A stretch of DNA of 47,923 nt from Helicobacter_B zhangjianzhongii (GTDB lineage: Bacteria; Campylobacterota; Campylobacteria; Campylobacterales; Helicobacteraceae). This document shows, piece by piece, positions 24,867 to 33,894 of the stretch. Position numbers and translations under genes: made by a program. Below the pieces are notes generated by a model that did no database searches, was not told the DNA's origin, and saw nothing but the letters and a program-made list of their open reading frames with translations. Location: the NCBI RefSeq assembly GCF_030249855.1, contig NZ_JANURN010000011.1, forward strand, positions 1 through 47,923. The letters run 5' to 3'. Numbering within the stretch: the stretch's first letter is position 1; each line of letters begins with the position of its first letter.

Positions 24867-25367
24867 CTAGTCGTGCTTACTCTTTGCGTTGTTGCGCAAA
24901 ATTAATTGTCTAATTTCTTCAAAACGCGCGTGCAAATGCGGGTCTGTGGCGTGATTGATAAACACACCATTTGCTGGCTCATCAAAGTGGCTTGCTATGG
25001 GTTTTTGAGAAGTGGGGTGCTGAAGAATATGTCTAGGCACATAGCCAGAGATTTGGACATTTTGCATAAAGTTTTGCATTGATGTCTCTTCAATGCTTGC
25101 TAAAAAGGCTTTAAAAGTATCAGGATAGGATTTTAAACAATACATAATGTCTTTTTTTTTATAATGATTAAAGTTATAGGCGTGGCTTGGGTGATTGAAG
25201 CAAAAGAGCAGTTTAGGTGGATTGTAGGAGATCGCTAGAAGTCCTTTTTGCATATCAGCTGGCAAGACATATTTAAGCTTCTCTAGATTCTCCCTAGAGT
25301 GCAGACGACTAGCAAGCGTGCTGTTGTTAGCAAAAAAAGAGGTGATGACTTGATGAATGGTTTTCAT
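24867..25367 (-). CDS. Hypothetical protein, weakly DciA/DUF721-like
   Basis: 166 residues. Helical start (MKTIHQVITSFFANNSTLAS), then alternating strand and helix (KGLLAISYNPPKLLFCFNHPSHAYNFNHYK...IMYCLKSYPD) and a Val/Ile strand ending NVQISGYVPRHI. That layout recalls DUF721/DciA helicase-loader proteins, but similarity is weak and the tail (about 110-166) is unlike them. The codons for KKK at 25152-25160 form a run of nine A's on the coding strand. ATG 25367 lies inside the divergent small lipoprotein gene; an earlier in-frame ATG at 25421 is possible but would overlap it more. Confidence 0.65.
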   Translation of the reverse strand: MKTIHQVITSFFANNSTLASRLHSRENLEKLKYVLPADMQKGLLAISYNPPKLLFCFNHPSHAYNFNHYKKKDIMYCLKSYPDTFKAFLASIEETSMQNFMQNVQISGYVPRHILQHPTSQKPIASHFDEPANGVFINHATDPHLHARFEEIRQLILRNNAKSKHD

Positions 25368-25499
25368 AGGTTGATTGTAGCATATTTTCTTATGCTCCTT
25401 ATGCAGGGGTGTGGATTTCAAGGAGATCCTTACTATGGTGATCCTAGCACGGCAACAAGGTTTAATGATTTATCTGTTTTGGAAAATAAAATCGAGTAG
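25353..25499 (+). CDS. Small LptM-like lipoprotein
   Basis: 48 residues. Hydrophobic signal (MNGFHRLIVAYFLMLLMQGC) with lipobox LMQGC, then GFQGDPYYGDP. The C-G-x-x-G-x-x-Y-x-x-P pattern after the lipid cysteine resembles LptM (YifL), which supports the LPS translocon LptD; this is an inference from a very short motif. ATG 25353 has GAGGTG about 8 bases before. The gene starts inside the divergent 24867-25367 gene (15-base overlap of the two starts) and ends 27 bases short of the convergent lipoprotein gene. Confidence 0.65.
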   Translation: MNGFHRLIVAYFLMLLMQGCGFQGDPYYGDPSTATRFNDLSVLENKIE

Positions 25500-25525
25500 C
25501 AAGTCAAGTAGGCATATCCCAAAGT

Positions 25526-26983
25526 CTATTTGACTTGTTTATAGATAGCTTGCATATAGGCTTTAGCTGGTGTATCGCGCACATAGATGATCGAATTATG
25601 TCCTAGACATAATTCGATGTGGTTAGGCTTATTTGGCTTGATTTTTGTCTTGCTAGAATCTTGCGTGGCTTTATCGCATTGCTTTAGTGTCAGTGTCGCT
25701 ATGGGGGTGTTTTGGGCTGTTAGCTGGATGGTTTGTGGATGTCGGTGGGGGATTTTGTTTAGCAATATTCGCTTAGGCAGCACACTTGTTATGCGTAAGT
25801 CCGCACTTGTTGTTGCCATAGAGTAGGTAGAGCCAAGCACAGAGCCTAGTAGCCCTAGCAGTGGATCAACCTGATCAAGTGCGCTAGATACGCCCACTTG
25901 CATAGCAAGCTTAATGCTACTTGAGACAAGTGCGCGCGTGCTTATGGCTTTAAGCTGTTTATCAAACTCAGTGGCGATGATAGAATCCACTTCTGCTAGC
26001 ACTTCAAATGTCTTTGTAGAATCTAGTCTATACTCTTGTGCATAGCTTGGGATAGATTCTAGCTGCGGCAATGCTAAGCCAAAGTGAAAAAGCCCTTGAG
26101 TCGTGTAAAATGGCAGTGATATGCGCAATTCGCTTTTTCTTGCCTGCCTACCTTCTTCAAGGATAATCCAAGTATAAGCCTGCTTGTTGCGCGTAAGAAA
26201 ATGCTGCAAGTCATTAGCGATAGTTGGCGAGCGTGTGATCCCATAAGATTCTTTAAGATAGTCTAACCCCTTAGAATCCCCAGAGAGCAAAAATACTAAT
26301 CCAGAGAGATAAGACACGCTTGGGTTGATGAAGTTTTCAAACGCGCTAAATTGCTTGAGATTCCCATAATATTGCGTGAGAATACTATCGATTTCTCGGG
26401 TGGATTTGGATTGATCGATAATGCCATTGGCACTGCTTTGGTTGTAGCGACTTTGTTCTTGGGCTAGAGCTTTAGATATTTGGCTAGTGTAATATTCTTT
26501 GGCTCTTCTTTGGCGGTCATTGGCGCGATTAAACTCCACTCTAGCACGGGCTTGATCGCCCTGTGCAAGATAGGCTAGAGCTTTATAGTAATTGACAAAT
26601 ATACTCTCATATATATTACCACGATACTCTCTTGCATTGTCATTTACAAGGGTGGATCCCACTTGAGAGAGTGTGGAAGCAAGCAGTCCTTCTTGCTCAA
26701 ATGCCAAAAGTCTATTTTCGCTTTGATCTAGGAGTGATAAGGTATCGGCGTTTTGGGTAGTAAAGCCACTTATCCCTGCTTGTATAAGCCATAAAAGATC
26801 ATTGTTTTTAGCCTTTTTTTGTGCAAACTTATGTGCTTTGTCGGCAGAGTGGTGGTAATAGATTCTACTAAAATGCTCTAATGTGGCGACATCTGTGGCA
26901 CATCCTGTAAAGCAGCCAAGACAGATACACAATGCCATTATGCAAGCAAAGTGCTTTGTGCAAAATAATACCCATAGTCGCAT
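25526..26983 (-). CDS. TPR-containing lipoprotein (COG3014-like)
   Basis: 485 residues. Lipoprotein signal with lipobox LGCFTGC (mature N-terminal Cys near 28). Residues about 125-165 form a TPR-like helix pair (NYYKALAYLAQGDQARARVEFNRANDRQRRAKEYY). The middle has LSGLVFLLSGDSKGLDYLKESYG and the C-terminal half is beta-rich with a conserved GLFHFGLALPQLES and QTIQLTAQNTPIATLTLKQ. The layout matches a conserved family of proteobacterial envelope lipoproteins of unknown function. Own promoter TGCTATAAT at 27031-27036; ribosome site AAGGA. Confidence 0.8.
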   Translation of the reverse strand: MRLWVLFCTKHFACIMALCICLGCFTGCATDVATLEHFSRIYYHHSADKAHKFAQKKAKNNDLLWLIQAGISGFTTQNADTLSLLDQSENRLLAFEQEGLLASTLSQVGSTLVNDNAREYRGNIYESIFVNYYKALAYLAQGDQARARVEFNRANDRQRRAKEYYTSQISKALAQEQSRYNQSSANGIIDQSKSTREIDSILTQYYGNLKQFSAFENFINPSVSYLSGLVFLLSGDSKGLDYLKESYGITRSPTIANDLQHFLTRNKQAYTWIILEEGRQARKSELRISLPFYTTQGLFHFGLALPQLESIPSYAQEYRLDSTKTFEVLAEVDSIIATEFDKQLKAISTRALVSSSIKLAMQVGVSSALDQVDPLLGLLGSVLGSTYSMATTSADLRITSVLPKRILLNKIPHRHPQTIQLTAQNTPIATLTLKQCDKATQDSSKTKIKPNKPNHIELCLGHNSIIYVRDTPAKAYMQAIYKQVK

Positions 26984-27030
26984 TTGTATCCTTGCGTGTG
27001 ATTGGTGTGCTAGATACTCCTATTTTGGGC

Positions 27031-27036
27031 ATTATA
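27031..27036 (-). promoter_or_regulatory. Extended -10 promoter of the TPR lipoprotein gene
   Basis: TTGCTATAATGCCC on the minus strand, the best match to the Helicobacter extended -10 in the window, about 47 bases before the ATG at 26983. Confidence 0.75.
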
Positions 27037-27107
27037 GCAAGATTTTTATGTGGATTCTCTCTAGATTTATGTCGCGTTTTATATTATAAATTTCAATAAA
27101 TGTATGC

Positions 27108-27113
27108 TACAAT
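27108..27113 (+). promoter_or_regulatory. Extended -10 promoter of typA
   Basis: TATGCTACAAT, transcript start expected near 27120. It lies inside the upstream open part of the typA frame and so rules out a start at the codon at 27100. Confidence 0.7.
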
Positions 27114-27144
27114 CCCGCTCCCAATCCCACTAGAGAGTTTATCA

Positions 27145-28950
27145 ATGCAAAATATACGAAATATCGCAGTAATAGCACACGTAGATCACGGCAAAACGAC
27201 ATTAGTTGATGGGCTTTTGAGCCAGTCTGGCACTTTTGGAGAGCGCGAGAAAGTCGATGAGCGCGTAATGGATTCTAACGATTTAGAAAGAGAGCGTGGG
27301 ATCACGATACTCTCTAAAAATACAGCAATTACCTACAAAGATACTAAGATCAATATTATAGACACGCCCGGGCACGCAGATTTTGGCGGAGAGGTGGAGC
27401 GAGTGCTAAAAATGGTTGATGGTGTCTTGTTGCTTGTAGATGCACAAGAAGGCGTTATGCCACAGACAAAGTTTGTCGTCAAAAAGGCTTTAAGTTTTGG
27501 GATCCGCCCCATTGTCGTGGTAAATAAAATCGACAAGCCCGCCGCAGAGCCTGATAGAGTTGTTGATGAAGTCTTTGATCTTTTTGTTGCTATGGGTGCT
27601 AGCGATGAGCAGCTGGATTTCCCGGTGGTGTATGCTGCTGCGCGTGATGGCTATGCGATAAAAGACCTTAATGACCCTAAGGAGAACCTAGAGCCATTGT
27701 TTGAAACGATTTTAAAGTATGTCCCTGCTCCTAGTGGTAGCGTAGAAAATGCCTTGCAAATGCAAATATTCACTCTTGATTATGATAATTATGTAGGGAA
27801 AATTGGCATTGCGCGGGTGTTTAATGGGCGTGTGAAAAAGAATGAGAGTGTAATGCTTGCCAAAAGTGATGGTGAGAAAGAGACAGGGCGTATCACAAAG
27901 CTCATTGGCTTTATGGGATTAGCGCGCACAGAGATAGAATCTGCTGAAGCAGGAGATATTGTAGCTATTGCTGGGTTTAATGCCATTGATGTGGGGGATT
28001 CTATCGTTGATCCAAACAATCCTATGCCACTAGATCCTATGCACTTAGAAGAGCCTACAATGAGTGTGTATTTTGCGGTCAATGATAGTCCGTTAGCAGG
28101 CTTAGAGGGCAAGCATGTAACGGCAAATAAACTAAAAGATAGATTACTTAAAGAAATGCAGACTAATATCGCTATGCGCTGTGAAGAAATGGGAGAAGGG
28201 AAATTTCGCGTGAGTGGTAGAGGTGAGCTGCAAATCACGATTTTAGCCGAGAATCTACGGCGTGAAGGGTTTGAGTTTAGCATCTCGCGACCAGAAGTTA
28301 TCATTAAAGAAATCGGTGGGGCTAAATGCGAGCCTTTTGAGCATCTTGTCATTGATACGCCACAGGATTTTAGTGGGGCGATTATCGAGCGACTTGGCAA
28401 GCGTAAGGCTGAAATGAAAGCGATGAATCCTATGGGAGATGGCTACACGAGGCTAGAGTTTGAAATCCCAGCAAGAGGGCTTATAGGCTATCGTAGCGAG
28501 TTTTTGACTGATACGAAAGGCGAGGGGATTATGAATCATAGCTTTTTGGAATTTCGTCCATTTAGTGGCAATGTAGAATCTCGTAAAAATGGTGCGCTTA
28601 TTTCTATGGAAAATGGTGAAGCGACAGGCTTTTCGCTCTTTAATATCCAAGAAAGAGGTGTGTTGTTTATCACACCACAGACCAAAGTGTATGTGGGAAT
28701 GGTAATAGGCGAGCATAGTCGCGATAATGATTTAGATGTCAATCCCATTAAGGCAAAACATTTGACAAATATGCGCGCAAGTGGGAGTGATGATGCCATT
28801 AAGCTTGTGCCCCCACGAGATCTTACCTTGGAGCGCGCGCTAGAGTGGATAGAAGAAGATGAGATTTTAGAGGTTACGCCAAGTAATGTCCGCATTCGCA
28901 AAAAGATCCTTGAGCCAAATTTGCGCAAGCGGGCTGCCAGCAAGAAATAG
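27145..28950 (+). CDS. typA: Ribosome-binding GTPase TypA/BipA
   Basis: 601 residues. Translational GTPase helping 50S assembly and stress growth. G1 AHVDHGKTTL (about 10-19), switch region RERGITILSKNTAI, G3 DTPGHADFGGEVER, G4 NKIDKP, followed by the EF-G-like domains and the TypA C-terminal domain (ARGLIGYRSEFLTDTKGEG, GEATGFSLFNIQERGVLFI). ATG 27145 is chosen because family members start M-x-N-I-R-N-I-A-V-I and the promoter lies at 27108. First gene of a long plus-strand run up to 34749. Confidence 0.95.
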   Translation: MQNIRNIAVIAHVDHGKTTLVDGLLSQSGTFGEREKVDERVMDSNDLERERGITILSKNTAITYKDTKINIIDTPGHADFGGEVERVLKMVDGVLLLVDAQEGVMPQTKFVVKKALSFGIRPIVVVNKIDKPAAEPDRVVDEVFDLFVAMGASDEQLDFPVVYAAARDGYAIKDLNDPKENLEPLFETILKYVPAPSGSVENALQMQIFTLDYDNYVGKIGIARVFNGRVKKNESVMLAKSDGEKETGRITKLIGFMGLARTEIESAEAGDIVAIAGFNAIDVGDSIVDPNNPMPLDPMHLEEPTMSVYFAVNDSPLAGLEGKHVTANKLKDRLLKEMQTNIAMRCEEMGEGKFRVSGRGELQITILAENLRREGFEFSISRPEVIIKEIGGAKCEPFEHLVIDTPQDFSGAIIERLGKRKAEMKAMNPMGDGYTRLEFEIPARGLIGYRSEFLTDTKGEGIMNHSFLEFRPFSGNVESRKNGALISMENGEATGFSLFNIQERGVLFITPQTKVYVGMVIGEHSRDNDLDVNPIKAKHLTNMRASGSDDAIKLVPPRDLTLERALEWIEEDEILEVTPSNVRIRKKILEPNLRKRAASKK

Positions 28951-28984
28951 CACGCATTATTGATACCATTGCAAAGGAGTGAGA

Positions 28985-29620
28985 ATGGATAATGGTTTTA
29001 TCCAAGCGATGCGTTTTCGGCACGCTTGTAAGAAATTTGATGAGACAAGGTCGATCCCAGCTGATGTGTTTGAGGCAATCCTAGAATCTGGCAGACTTTC
29101 GCCAAGCTCTTTTGGTATGGAGCCTACGCGATTGCTAGTAGTAAGAGATAAGAAAAAAAAAGAGCAACTAAAGGCTTTGTGCTGGAATCAAGATCAAATC
29201 ACCCAAGCCAGCGAGCTTGTGATATATCTTTCTAAAATTGCAGATATGCAGAGCGATAGTAATTATGCAATGTGGAGTTTTATGCGTAAAGGTATCAATA
29301 TCGATCGTATTAAGGCATATAAAGATGAGCGATATAAGGGCTTTTTGCAGGCTAATGGTTATATAGATAGCCAAAGTATTTTTCAATGGAGTGCTAGGCA
29401 AGCGTATATAACAGCAAGCTCTATGATGAATTGCGCGGCGTATTTGGGCGTGGATTCCTGTGCAATAGAAGGGTTTGAGAAAGACAATGTTGAGAAGTTT
29501 TTAGCTCTTGATACATTTGATTATCAAGTGGCGTTGATTATGACTTTTGGCTATCGGTTAGAAGCACCTAAAAGACCAGCCCCACGCATTAGTATGAATG
29601 AATTTGTGCAATACATATAG
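28985..29620 (+). CDS. NAD(P)H nitroreductase, FrxA/NfsB-like
   Basis: 211 residues, flavin-dependent nitroreductase fold. FRHACKKFDETRSIP (FMN phosphate site), GRLSPSSFGMEPTRLLVV, and the C-terminal ALIMTFGYRLEAPKRPAPR. SARQAYITASSMMNCAAYLGVDSCAIEGF corresponds to the FMN/helix region of H. pylori FrxA (WASKQTYIQMANMMM...LGIDSCPIEGY), which it resembles more than RdxA. In H. pylori these enzymes activate nitroimidazole drugs. ATG 28985 has AAGGAG 5 bases before. Codons for DKKKKEQ contain a run of nine A's (29153-29161). Confidence 0.88.
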   Translation: MDNGFIQAMRFRHACKKFDETRSIPADVFEAILESGRLSPSSFGMEPTRLLVVRDKKKKEQLKALCWNQDQITQASELVIYLSKIADMQSDSNYAMWSFMRKGINIDRIKAYKDERYKGFLQANGYIDSQSIFQWSARQAYITASSMMNCAAYLGVDSCAIEGFEKDNVEKFLALDTFDYQVALIMTFGYRLEAPKRPAPRISMNEFVQYI

Positions 29621-29631
29621 GGAGATATACA

Positions 29632-32013
29632 ATGGCAATGACAGGTATAAAGGTAGTAAAAAGAAGTGGGCGCATAGAAACACTTGATATACGCAAGATC
29701 CAAAAATACACCGCAAGTGCTATTGCGGGTTTAAGTGGCGTGAGTCAAAGTGACTTGGAGCTTGATGCAAAACTACACTTTAAAGATGGTATTACGACTA
29801 AAGAAATCCAGCAAGCTCTCATCAAAGCAGCAGTCGATAAAATCGACATTGATGCGCCAAATTGGACATTTGTCGCGGCGCGATTGTTTCTCTATGATTT
29901 ATATCATCGCGTGAGTAGATTCACTGGCTATAAAAGCTTGCGAGAGTATTTTGAAAAAGCTGAAAAGGCAGGGCGAGTTGTCATAGGATTAAAGGAAAAG
30001 TTTGATTTGGATTTGCTTAACTCCCACATTGCGCCAGAGCGTGATTTGCAATTTAATTATCTTGGGATTAAAACACTATATGATCGCTATTTGATCAAAG
30101 ATGCAGGTGGCGAGCCTATCGAGCTACCACAGCATATGTTTATGGCGATTGCAATGTTTCTAGCACAAAATGAACAAAATCCAAATGAATGGGCGATTAA
30201 GTTTTATGATTTAATTTCAAAATTTGAAGTTGTCTGTGCGACCCCAACTTTAGCCAATGCGCGCACACCAAGACATCAACTAAGCTCTTGCTTCATAGGA
30301 AGCACGCCGGATAATATTGAAGGTATTTTTGATGCATATAAAGAAATGGCGTTGCTTAGTAAGTATGGTGGTGGTATCGGCTGGGACTACTCCAAGGTAA
30401 GGGGACTTGGAAGTTTTATCGATGGACATAAGCGTGCTGCGGGTGGTGTCGTGCCATTTTTAAAGATCACCAATGATGTAGCCATCGCCGTAGATCAGCT
30501 TGGCACGCGTAAGGGTGCTATTGCTACTTATTTGGAGATTTGGCATTTTGATGTAACGGATTTTATTGATTTGCGTAAAAATTCTGGCGAAGAGCGCAGG
30601 CGCACACACGATCTATTTCCGGCATTGTGGATTCCGGATTTGTTTATGAAGCGTGTGGCAGAAGATAGACTCTGGACATTGTTTGATCCCTATCAATGTC
30701 CAGAGCTTACGGAACTGTATGGAGAAGAGTTTGAAAAGCGTTATATCGAGCTAGAAAATGACTCAAGTATCATTAAAGAAGAAATTAGAGCAAAAGATCT
30801 ATGGAAAAAGATTTTAGTCAATTATTTTGAAACGGGCTTGCCATTTTTATGCTTCAAAGATAACGCCAATCGCGCAAACCCCAATAAACACGCTGGCATT
30901 ATCCGCAGCTCAAATCTCTGCACAGAGATATTCCAAAATACCGCGCCAAGCCATTATAAAATAGAAATAGAATTTGAAGATGGCAATAAGGAAATATTTG
31001 AAGAAAGCGATATGATCACCACCGATGTTGGGCTGACTAAAAAGGCAAATAAGCTAACAAGTCTAGATTCTATCAATGGTAAAAAAATATTCATTACTCA
31101 AAAAATCCAAGAAGGTGGGCTGACAGCAGTCTGCAATCTTGCAAGCATTAACCTTAGCAGAATCCACACGAAAGAAGACATTGAGCGCGTGGTGCCCATA
31201 GCCATTAGAATGCTTGATAATGTGATTGATCTAAACTTCTATCCTAATCGCAAAGTCAAAACGACAAACTTACTCAATCGAGCCGTGGGGCTTGGTGTAA
31301 TGGGCGAAGCAGAATTGCTTGCTACAGAGAAGATACATTGGGGTTCACAAGAACATTTGTGTAAAATTGATGAGCTTATGGAAATGATAAGCTATAACGC
31401 TATTTTAGCTAGCTCCAATCTTGCCAAAGAGCGTGGTAGCTACCCGCAGTTTGAAGGATCAAATTGGAGTAAGGGGATATTCCCCATCGATTTGGCAAAC
31501 AAAGAAGCCTTAAAGCTTGTGGATAGAGGGGGGCTTTTTAGCTTGAGTTGTGATTGGCAGAATCTACGAGAGATTGTGCGCACAAATGGTATGCGCAATG
31601 GCTATCTTATGGCAATTGCTCCTACTAGCTCTATTAGCATTCTTGTGGGGACGACACAAACCATTGAGCCAATTTATCGCAAAAAATGGTCTGAAGAAAA
31701 TCTAAGTGGGCTTATTCCTGTGGTTGCGCCAAGACTCACACTAGATACTTGGGAGTATTATAAGAATGCGTATGATTTGGATCAGCGTGATATTATCAAA
31801 GCTGCTGCAGTGCGGCAAAAATGGATTGACCAAGGGCAAAGCACAAATATCTTTATCAAGTTAAAAGATGTTAGTGTCAGTGGTAAGATGCTACACGAGA
31901 TCTATTCACTTGCTTGGAAGCTTGGACTAAAATCTACATACTATCTCCGTTCTCAAAGCCCAGAGGCAGAGGAAGTGCTAGACAGAAGCATTGAGTGTGT
32001 AAATTGTCAATAA
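29632..32013 (+). CDS. nrdA: Ribonucleoside-diphosphate reductase, alpha subunit (class I)
   Basis: 793 residues. Reduces ribonucleotides to deoxyribonucleotides with the NrdB radical subunit. ATP-cone at the N-terminus (KVVKRSGRIETLDIRKIQKY to about 95), catalytic SSCFIGS, GGGIGWDYSKVRG, NLCTEI, VCNLASINLSRI, the Tyr-containing PTSSISILVGTTQTIEPIY, and the C-terminal redox pair ECVNCQ. Length agrees with H. pylori NrdA. nrdB is not adjacent. Ribosome site GGGAG. Confidence 0.96.
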   Translation: MAMTGIKVVKRSGRIETLDIRKIQKYTASAIAGLSGVSQSDLELDAKLHFKDGITTKEIQQALIKAAVDKIDIDAPNWTFVAARLFLYDLYHRVSRFTGYKSLREYFEKAEKAGRVVIGLKEKFDLDLLNSHIAPERDLQFNYLGIKTLYDRYLIKDAGGEPIELPQHMFMAIAMFLAQNEQNPNEWAIKFYDLISKFEVVCATPTLANARTPRHQLSSCFIGSTPDNIEGIFDAYKEMALLSKYGGGIGWDYSKVRGLGSFIDGHKRAAGGVVPFLKITNDVAIAVDQLGTRKGAIATYLEIWHFDVTDFIDLRKNSGEERRRTHDLFPALWIPDLFMKRVAEDRLWTLFDPYQCPELTELYGEEFEKRYIELENDSSIIKEEIRAKDLWKKILVNYFETGLPFLCFKDNANRANPNKHAGIIRSSNLCTEIFQNTAPSHYKIEIEFEDGNKEIFEESDMITTDVGLTKKANKLTSLDSINGKKIFITQKIQEGGLTAVCNLASINLSRIHTKEDIERVVPIAIRMLDNVIDLNFYPNRKVKTTNLLNRAVGLGVMGEAELLATEKIHWGSQEHLCKIDELMEMISYNAILASSNLAKERGSYPQFEGSNWSKGIFPIDLANKEALKLVDRGGLFSLSCDWQNLREIVRTNGMRNGYLMAIAPTSSISILVGTTQTIEPIYRKKWSEENLSGLIPVVAPRLTLDTWEYYKNAYDLDQRDIIKAAAVRQKWIDQGQSTNIFIKLKDVSVSGKMLHEIYSLAWKLGLKSTYYLRSQSPEAEEVLDRSIECVNCQ

Positions 32014-32019
32014 GGAGAA

Positions 32020-32529
32020 ATGATGGATTTTGTTAGCGTGATTATGGGTAGCAAGAGTGATTATGAGATTATGCGACATTGTTTGCAGGCGTTAGAGTCG
32101 TTTTCTATCCCGTATGAAGTGCTAATTAGCTCTGCGCATAGAAGCCCTGATAGGACAAAAGATTATATCAAACAGGCAGAATCCAAAGGTGCAAAAGTAT
32201 TTATCTGTGCGGCTGGTATGGCGGCTCATTTGGCTGGGGCAGTGTGTGCGCAAACGACAAAGCCTGTCATAGGAGTCCCGCTATCTGGTGGAGTGCTTGA
32301 TGGGCTTGATGCTTTGCTCTCTACTGTGCAAATGCCCGGAGGTATGCCGGTGGCTTGTATGGCTGTGGGCAAGGCTGGTGCGCTCAATGCTGCGTATATG
32401 GCGGTGCAGATTCTAGCTATTGGCGATAAGGACTTAGCGGAAAAATTGCTTGCAGATAGGGCGGCAAAAGTTGTGCAAATTGAGCAAGATTCTAAAAGCA
32501 TTGAAGTGAGACTACCAAATAGGGGGTAA
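32020..32529 (+). CDS. purE: N5-carboxyaminoimidazole ribonucleotide mutase
   Basis: 169 residues. Class I PurE converts N5-CAIR to CAIR. MGSKSDYEIM, SAHRSPDRT, AGMAAHLAGAVCAQTTKPVIGVPL and MPGGMPVACMAVGKAGALNAA are diagnostic. Either ATG of the AAGGAGAAATGATG start could be used (32020 or 32023). purK is not next to it. It lies apart from the purCSQ cluster, 6 bases behind nrdA, so nucleotide and deoxynucleotide supply genes share this operon. Confidence 0.95.
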   Translation: MMDFVSVIMGSKSDYEIMRHCLQALESFSIPYEVLISSAHRSPDRTKDYIKQAESKGAKVFICAAGMAAHLAGAVCAQTTKPVIGVPLSGGVLDGLDALLSTVQMPGGMPVACMAVGKAGALNAAYMAVQILAIGDKDLAEKLLADRAAKVVQIEQDSKSIEVRLPNRG

Positions 32530-32530
32530 T

Positions 32531-33019
32531 ATGGAAGTAAAAAACGCTGCGTGGTTGGAGTTTAGCGAATTTATCAAGCTTTCTGGTCTTGAAGAGCAAA
32601 AAGTAAAAGAGATGATCGAAAATGGCTCTATCGCAAGCAAGGAAGAAGATGGGCAGATCTTCATCGAAGCACAAAGCAGCACAAATGCACTAGTCAATCG
32701 CGTGCAGACAGGACTAACTAGTGCAGAGGCTAATGGCGTGGCTTATGACCCTGTCTTTGTCGAGCGCACGATCCATACTATTATGGGTTTGCACGAGAAG
32801 GTCATTGGAGCCAAAGATGAAACAATCAGTGCTTTTAAAAGTGAAAATAGTTTTTTAAAAGAAGCATTGATTTCTATGCAAGAAGTCTATGATGATGACA
32901 AAAAGACCATTGATGTAATGCGCGAAGAGCTAAAATCCGCTAGAGAAGAGCTAGAGTTTATGAAGCGTAAATATCGGCTTATGTGGGGGAAAGTCTCTGA
33001 TCTTAGCGGAAATAAATAG
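32531..33019 (+). CDS. DUF3972-like coiled-coil protein
   Basis: 162 residues. An N-terminal helix-turn-helix-like segment (WLEFSEFIKLSGLEEQKVKEMIENGSIASKEEDGQIFIE, quoted in idea only) resembles an excisionase/MerR-type DNA-binding head; the second half (about 75-150) is a long coiled coil (ETISAFKSENSFLKEALISM, EELKSAREELEFMKRKYRLM). This matches an epsilonproteobacterial family (DUF3972) of unknown function. It starts one base after the purE stop and abuts the DUF89 gene. Confidence 0.75.
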   Translation: MEVKNAAWLEFSEFIKLSGLEEQKVKEMIENGSIASKEEDGQIFIEAQSSTNALVNRVQTGLTSAEANGVAYDPVFVERTIHTIMGLHEKVIGAKDETISAFKSENSFLKEALISMQEVYDDDKKTIDVMREELKSAREELEFMKRKYRLMWGKVSDLSGNK

Positions 33020-33874
33020 GTGCAAGCAACACAAGAATGCCTAGCTTGCCTACACAAGCAAGCTAGGCGCACTATATTGCATCATATAAAAACCCAAGCC
33101 CATATCACTCTACCCATACCCCAAGCTCCGCCATCTTGCCCTCCGCCAAAGCTTGCGATAGATGTTTATAGGGCGATTGGGGATTTTGTCGCAAAGATGG
33201 ATTTATATCACGACCAAAAGATTGCAAGCATACAAAAGGCAAAAATAGCACTAGAGCAAATCAAAGCACATACTGATATGCCACACACACTAGAATCTGC
33301 AATTAAGCTCGCAGCACTTGGCAATATCATCGACTATGGCAGCGCAGATGAATTTGATATAGAATCGTGTTTATTTGATATGGATTCTATGGAGTTTGCT
33401 ATCTATGATATAAGCAATTTAAAGCAGCGATTAGCTAGCGCACGGGAGCTTGTATATATTGGCGATAATGCTGGAGAAGATGTGTTTGATAGTGAGTGCA
33501 TAAAGCTTGTAATGCAGCTGTATCCGCAGCTTAAGGTGTATTACTTCACGCGTGGCACACCTATCATCAATGACATTACTTTGCAAGATTTGCGCGATAA
33601 TCACTCGCCAATTTTAGAGATATGTGAAGTGGTGGATTCTGGGGTGCGCTCGCCGGGGTTTTTGTATGATGATGCTAGCGCGTATGCTAGGGGTTTGTAT
33701 GATAGGGCTGATGTGGTTTTGGCAAAGGGTATGGGGAATTTTGAGTGCTTAGAAGATAAAGCTGATCCTAGAGTGTTTTTGCTTTTTAAGATTAAGTGCG
33801 CGGTGGTGGCAAATTTTTTGCAACATACGCAAGGTAAATTTGTGCTAAAAAATCTAGCCCCAGAATCTATATAG
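33020..33874 (+). CDS. DUF89/ARMT1-like damage-control phosphatase
   Basis: 284 residues with GTG start directly after the previous stop. Family marks: N-terminal ECLACLHKQA, ELVYIGDNAGEDVFDSE (metal site), YYFTRGTPIINDIT, EVVDSGVRSPGFLYDD and VLAKGMGNFECLED. Metal-dependent phosphatases of this family are proposed to destroy damaged phosphometabolites; the substrate here is unknown. Subfamily I, the prokaryotic single-domain type, by length. Confidence 0.87.
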   Translation: MQATQECLACLHKQARRTILHHIKTQAHITLPIPQAPPSCPPPKLAIDVYRAIGDFVAKMDLYHDQKIASIQKAKIALEQIKAHTDMPHTLESAIKLAALGNIIDYGSADEFDIESCLFDMDSMEFAIYDISNLKQRLASARELVYIGDNAGEDVFDSECIKLVMQLYPQLKVYYFTRGTPIINDITLQDLRDNHSPILEICEVVDSGVRSPGFLYDDASAYARGLYDRADVVLAKGMGNFECLEDKADPRVFLLFKIKCAVVANFLQHTQGKFVLKNLAPESI

Positions 33875-33894
33875 AATCCACATAAAGGAAATGT

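Noticed and set aside
27789..28400. 203-codon minus frame inside typA
   Set aside because: Shadow of typA, a clear full-length GTPase on the other strand; Ser/Ile-rich with no family resemblance.
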